Positions 61,201-64,000 of a stretch of DNA of 64,000 nucleotides are shown here, piece after piece. The position numbers and the translations under genes were made by a program. The DNA comes from Lutimaribacter_A marinistellae (GTDB lineage: Bacteria; Pseudomonadota; Alphaproteobacteria; Rhodobacterales; Rhodobacteraceae): NCBI RefSeq assembly GCF_042648365.1, contig NZ_JBHRXI010000048.1, positions 62,001-126,000 on the forward strand, read 5' to 3'. Each line of letters begins with the position of its first letter. Position 1 is the stretch's first letter. Below the pieces are notes generated by a model, which searched no databases, was not told where the DNA came from, and saw nothing but the letters and a program-made list of their open reading frames with translations.

Positions 61201-64000
61201 CCTCGCCCGACTGCCCGCTGCTGTCACCGGTCAGGGTGCCGGTGGCGGGATCGACGGCGATCCAGTCCGGCCCGGCGAGTTTGGCAAAGGTCAACTGATC
61301 CGCAGGCGTATCCGCGTCGCTCGCCGTGACAGGATGCGACAGCGCGGTACCCTGCGTGAGCGTCACGTCAGCAGCCGAAAGGACAGGTACGGCAAGCACT
61401 CTGACGGTAAGGGTTGCATCATCGCTCAGCCCGTCCGCGTCCGTGACGCGCAGCGTGACCTCGACGCTTCCCGGATGACCGGAACTGTTGCCCGAAAGGC
61501 GCCCGGTTTCAGCATCGACCGAGAGCCATTCCGGTCCGCTTACCAGCACGAAACTGCGCCTTCCGTCGGGATCATCAGTATCTGCAACCGAAGGCAGGAC
61601 ATCCACGGCGGCCCCTTGGACGACCGTGGTGTCCATCACCGTCAGAACCGGCGGAGTATTGACGTCGACGGTCAGGCTGGCCTCGTCGCTCAGGCCATCG
61701 GCATCGGTGACGCGGAGGGTGACGGTCGCCTCGCCCGCCTGTCCGGAACTGTCGCCCGTGATCTCGCCGGTGGCGGGATCGACGCTGATCCAGTCCGGTC
61801 CGGCAAGCTTGGCAAAGGTCAGATCCTGCGCCGGGCTGTCCTCATCGGTGACAACCGGCAGGACGGACAGCGCCTCGCCCGCCGTGACCGTGGCGTCGGC
61901 CACGCTCAGGACCGGGCGCGCCAGCACGGTGATGGTGACGGTTTCCTCGGCACTCAGCCCGTCGGGATCGGTGATCCGCACGGTGACGTCATGCACGCCG
62001 ACCTGGCCTGCGCTGTCGCCGGTCACGGCACCGGTTGTCGTGTCGACGGCAATCCAGTCCGGCCCGACAAGTTTGCTGAAGGTCTGGCTGCCCTCCGGGT
62101 TGTCCGGGTCCGACACGGTCGGCGCAAGCGCGAGCGCCGCGCCCTCGATCAGCGTGGTATCGGCCAGGGTGAAGCCCGGCGGTGCGTTGACATCCACGGT
62201 CAGCGTCACCTCGGCCGAAAGGCCATCGGCGTCGGTTACCTGGACCGTCACGGCGGCCTCGCCCGACTGCCCTCTGCTGTCACCGGTCAGGGTGCCGGTG
62301 GCGGGATCGACGGCGATCCAGTCCGGCCCGGCGAGTTTGGCAAAGGTCAACTGATCCGCAGGCGTATCCGCGTCGCTCGCCGTGACAGGATGCGACAGCG
62401 CGGAACCCTGCGTGAGCGTCACGTCAGCAGCCGAAAGGGTTGGGCGGGCACGCACGGTAACGGTAAAGGTCGCGTCGGCGCTTTGCCCCTGCGCATCGGT
62501 GACGCGTATCGTCACCTCGAAGCTGCCCACATTGCCAGCGCTGTCGCCGCTTGCGACGCCGGTGGATGGATCGACCGTGATCCAGTCCGGGCCGTCGATC
62601 CTGGCAAAGGTCAGTTCTTCGGCCGGGCTGTCGGCATCTGTTGCCAGCGGTGTCGCCGAAAGCGCGTCGCCTTCGACAAGTGTGACGCTGGCCGCGTTCA
62701 GGACGGGGGCGGCATAGACGCGAAGCTCGAAACTCGCCTGCCCGGTGACGCCATCGGCATCCGTCGCTTCGACCGTGACGGTATAGATGCCGCCGCGATC
62801 GGTCGAATTACCAGTCAGGGCACCCGTTGCCGCATCGAGCACCAGCCATGGCGGACCCGAGACCAACCGATAGGTGATGGCGGAATCATCGCCATCGGGA
62901 TCGGTTGCGCTTGCCGCGTGGTCGATTGCCGTACCCTCGGTCACCGCAAGATCAGCAACGGTGACGACAGGTGCCGCGAGGATCGACAACGTAAAGCTCC
63001 GGCTCACGCTCAATCCGCCGGGGTCGGTGACAGTCACCGTGAAGGCACCCGCATCGGGCGTGGACGGTGTCCAGGTAATCAGCCCGGTTTCCGGATCGAT
63101 GGTCGCGCCGTCGGGCGCCGTCTCAAGCGCGTAGCGCAGATCGCCCGTGCCGTCATCGACATCGGTGGCGACCGCCTGGATCGTGGTTTCGACACCTTGC
63201 GGGACGCGGCCATCGGCGATTGTCTCCAGAACCGGTGCGTCATTCACGGGTGTGATGTCGATTGTCAGCACCGCCGGCTCGGACCTGCTCACCCCGTCGA
63301 AGAGACGGTAGGTGATCTGCCGCTCGCCATTCGCGTCGGCTTCGGGCGTGTAGCGGAAGACGCCGCCCGTAACCGGCACCAGCGTTGCGCCACCCAGGTC
63401 GGTTTCGATCTGCACGATCAACGGGTCGCCGTCCGGGTCGCTGTCATTTGCAAGGATGTCGATTTCGACCGGTGTATCCTCTTGTGTGGTCGCTCTTTCG
63501 CCGGTGGCGACCGGGGCGTCATTTGCCTCCAGTCCCAGCAGGCGCACGCTGTCGACGCTGACGGCGGAATTGACGTCTCCAAGTCCGATCAGGTCAAAGG
63601 AAACGATCAGGTCTTCTGGCCGTGCGTCGAGGCCTGTCAGGTCTACCGTCACCGTCAGCGAGCCGTCCGCATTGGCGGCGACCCCCACTGCCGGGCTCAG
63701 GTACCGCGTGCCATCCGCCTGGATGTTTAGGAACGCGTCGGTTCCGGGCAGGTTCGCGATGGCCGGCAGCACCGGCTGACGCGTTGCGCCATCGAGCAGC
63801 GCGACCTCGAAGGCATCCGGTGGCGCATCGGCAGGCTGGCCAAGCGTGATGTCGGAAAGCGTGAACTGTATCGCGGTGATCCCCGCGGGCAGTTGGAAAC
63901 CCTGGCTGAGCCCGGACATGACGCCCGAACTCTCGTCCAGACGTGCCTTGCCATCCACGGCGGTCACGCTGCCCGTGGTCGTCCAACCGGAGAGATCGGT
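58241..64000 (-). CDS. Giant surface/secreted protein with 15 Ig-like (He_PIG-type) repeats and two cohesin-like domains (N-terminus outside window)
   Basis: At least 1,919 residues; the frame is open to the window edge, with the window starting in TDLSGWTTTGS. In order: a first beta domain (DLTGLDARPEDLIVSFDLIG), a VCBS/cadherin-like segment (TTQEDTPVEIDILANDSDPDGD), 15 repeats of about 88 residues with the motif PDWIxVDPxTGxxTGDSxGQxG, a Pro/Thr/Ser linker, and two cohesin-like modules ending in a charged tail. No RTX repeats, sortase, or autotransporter barrel and no C-terminal type I signal was found. It is the likely substrate of the downstream genes. Confidence 0.9.
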   Translation of the reverse strand, partial: TDLSGWTTTGSVTAVDGKARLDESSGVMSGLSQGFQLPAGITAIQFTLSDITLGQPADAPPDAFEVALLDGATRQPVLPAIANLPGTDAFLNIQADGTRYLSPAVGVAANADGSLTVTVDLTGLDARPEDLIVSFDLIGLGDVNSAVSVDSVRLLGLEANDAPVATGERATTQEDTPVEIDILANDSDPDGDPLIVQIETDLGGATLVPVTGGVFRYTPEADANGERQITYRLFDGVSRSEPAVLTIDITPVNDAPVLETIADGRVPQGVETTIQAVATDVDDGTGDLRYALETAPDGATIDPETGLITWTPSTPDAGAFTVTVTDPGGLSVSRSFTLSILAAPVVTVADLAVTEGTAIDHAASATDPDGDDSAITYRLVSGPPWLVLDAATGALTGNSTDRGGIYTVTVEATDADGVTGQASFELRVYAAPVLNAASVTLVEGDALSATPLATDADSPAEELTFARIDGPDWITVDPSTGVASGDSAGNVGSFEVTIRVTDAQGQSADATFTVTVRARPTLSAADVTLTQGSALSHPVTASDADTPADQLTFAKLAGPDWIAVDPATGTLTGDSRGQSGEAAVTVQVTDADGLSAEVTLTVDVNAPPGFTLADTTLIEGAALALAPTVSDPDNPEGSQTFSKLVGPDWIAVDTTTGAVTGDSAGQVGVHDVTVRITDPDGLSAEETVTITVLARPVLSVADATVTAGEALSVLPVVTDEDSPAQDLTFAKLAGPDWISVDPATGEITGDSSGQAGEATVTLRVTDADGLSDEASLTVDVNTPPVLTVMDTTVVQGAAVDVLPSVADTDDPDGRRSFVLVSGPEWLSVDAETGRLSGNSSGHPGSVEVTLRVTDADGLSDDATLTVRVLAVPVLSAADVTLTQGTALSHPVTASDADTPADQLTFAKLAGPDWIAVDPATGTLTGDSSGQSGEAAVTVQVTDADGLSAEVTLTVDVNAPPGFTLADTTLIEGAALALAPTVSDPDNPEGSQTFSKLAGPDWIAVDTTTGAVTGDSAGQVGVHDVTVRITDPDGLSAEETVTITVLARPVLSVADATVTAGEALSVLPVVTDEDSPAQDLTFAKLAGPDWISVDPATGEITGDSSGQAGEASVTLRVTDADGLSDEASLTVDVNTPPVIAASDTVIVEGTQVDIRPVVTDVDDPAGARVFVLVDGPNWLSIDAETGRLTGDSTGQIGVAPIALRVTDADGLEGETTLTLTVQARPVLTVGDTTVVAGEALSHGVTAQDADTPASDLRFAKVAGPDWITVDPATGTISGETTGQAGIYEVTLRVTDPDGLGDEASLILTVLARPTLAGENTTLVEGQPLDLQLTGGDVDGGTADLVYSIVDGPDWITIDAGTGRVTGDSSGNVGESTATFRVTDGDGLSSDLTLTIDVNAVPVLTLSNVTLIRGEALDLVAAALDEDSPLSALTFRLLAAPDWISIDPATGRLTGDTALQAGEALVRVSVTDPDGLTAEAEMIVDVNAPPELDNRELSLIAGQSIAEALAGRDDDGDVRDLTYAVVDGPEWLKLDPVTGILTGDTTGQVGQTDAVIRVTDADGLTGDATVSINVAPQSVPGATPTSPVQITRPATTTSSVSTVSTGGASVTAGYVSDSSLGGGGVFTEIPVVFESQGGITSMIIEITHRAGVMKLLDVFKGVCLPFGIAVKTELTDTGMRVTITSREPLPAGVIDLLRVQALTGGNPLSADVTIRALEINGQPVDDAPEAPVPADGTPLSVDVGDVEFEKAVQGPLAYQIALEGAGARDPGELLLDPDAVAGGFLALSISNLRRADNLRMTLAYDGNALLPQTAIAPRSGSAINMVDRPASGELEITVSDLPALLAEAAVLACVAFKRAPGGRRTGTVKLKSLEIDGADVPLEEELSGWTDETPGGYTIAAATSTGLSIPMVHAPVRSPEK
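60591..61382 (-). repeat. 792-bp direct repeat, copy 1 (second in protein order)
   Basis: Three consecutive Ig-like repeats (264 bp each) in the giant gene, matching 61647-62438 at a fixed offset of 1,056 bp (352 codons). By eye I count seven differences. The identity starts abruptly at ACCGGCGGAG and stops at CCGAAAGG. Confidence 0.9.
61647..62438 (-). repeat. 792-bp direct repeat, copy 2 (first in protein order)
   Basis: The partner of 60591-61382. The two copies are separated by one divergent repeat (residues SGPEWLSVDAETGRLSGNSS), so the duplicated unit is four Ig-like domains, of which three stayed near identical. It shows recent expansion by recombination or gene conversion. Confidence 0.9.

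Noticed and set aside
60591..62438. Direct repeats considered as a CRISPR array or tandem satellite.
   Set aside because: The unit is 264 bp, in frame and encodes Ig-like domains; there are no short repeats with unique spacers.
59063..63730. A very long open frame (1,555 codons) on the plus strand.
   Set aside because: It is antisense to the giant gene; the regular DNA repeats and high G+C keep the opposite frame open. The translation is Arg/His-rich and resembles no protein.

Overview
The window looks like a chromosomal stretch from a marine-type alphaproteobacterium of the order Rhodobacterales (Roseobacter group). The basis is uniformly high G+C codon use, Rhodobacterales-style gene content (an orphan form-II CoxL-type molybdoprotein, a putA/Lrp-type regulator pair, a fused MnhA/B antiporter, a SelD flavoprotein fusion, an acyl-CoA dehydrogenase with MerR regulators) and dense packing with many 1-8 bp overlaps. 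No rRNA, tRNA, CRISPR array, insertion sequence or prophage was seen.

Positions 1-15.2 kb: the start of an ABC exporter (cut by the window edge), a class V aminotransferase, a HisC-like aminotransferase with a small membrane protein, a crotonase, a dienelactone-hydrolase-like protein, a translationally coupled radical-SAM/UdgX DNA-repair pair, valS, a DUF1992 protein, an orphan molybdenum hydroxylase large subunit and a DUF2235 hydrolase. Positions 15.2-25.2 kb: a hotdog thioesterase, metF with divergent metR, a zinc-independent oxidoreductase, an inositol-monophosphatase, a rhomboid protease, putA with a divergent Lrp-type regulator, and a periplasmic TPR protein. Positions 25.2-33 kb: a fatty/branched acyl-CoA degradation block (3-hydroxyacyl-CoA dehydrogenase, thiolase, GST, acyl-CoA dehydrogenase and two MerR regulators). 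Positions 33-40.7 kb: two coupled thioesterases with a MATE exporter, DUF952-DUF1330-pyrD, a 5'-nucleotidase, an SRAP DNA-protein crosslink protein and mnmH. Positions 40.7-48.8 kb: selD fused to a flavoprotein, lying directly downstream of a complete mnh cation/proton antiporter operon (A/B-C-D-E-F-G). Positions 49-51.8 kb: a ThDP-dependent enzyme and a beta-hydroxyacid dehydrogenase.

The most unusual region is 51.8-64 kb. It is a compact minus-strand operon that reads, in transcription order: a giant repeat protein (at least 1,919 residues in the window, start outside), a DUF3467 protein, a GAF-domain/HlyD-type membrane-fusion protein, a PqqD-like/M50 metalloprotease/HlyD fusion, and a shortened SecA-like ATPase. 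Spacing is 34 bp after the giant gene, then 15 bp, 1 bp and an 8 bp overlap. The set has two membrane-fusion adaptors but no ABC ATPase; the only recognisable motor is the SecA-like protein. I read it as a candidate non-canonical export and processing system dedicated to the giant adhesin-like protein. The family assignments are well supported by motifs; the joint function is inference.
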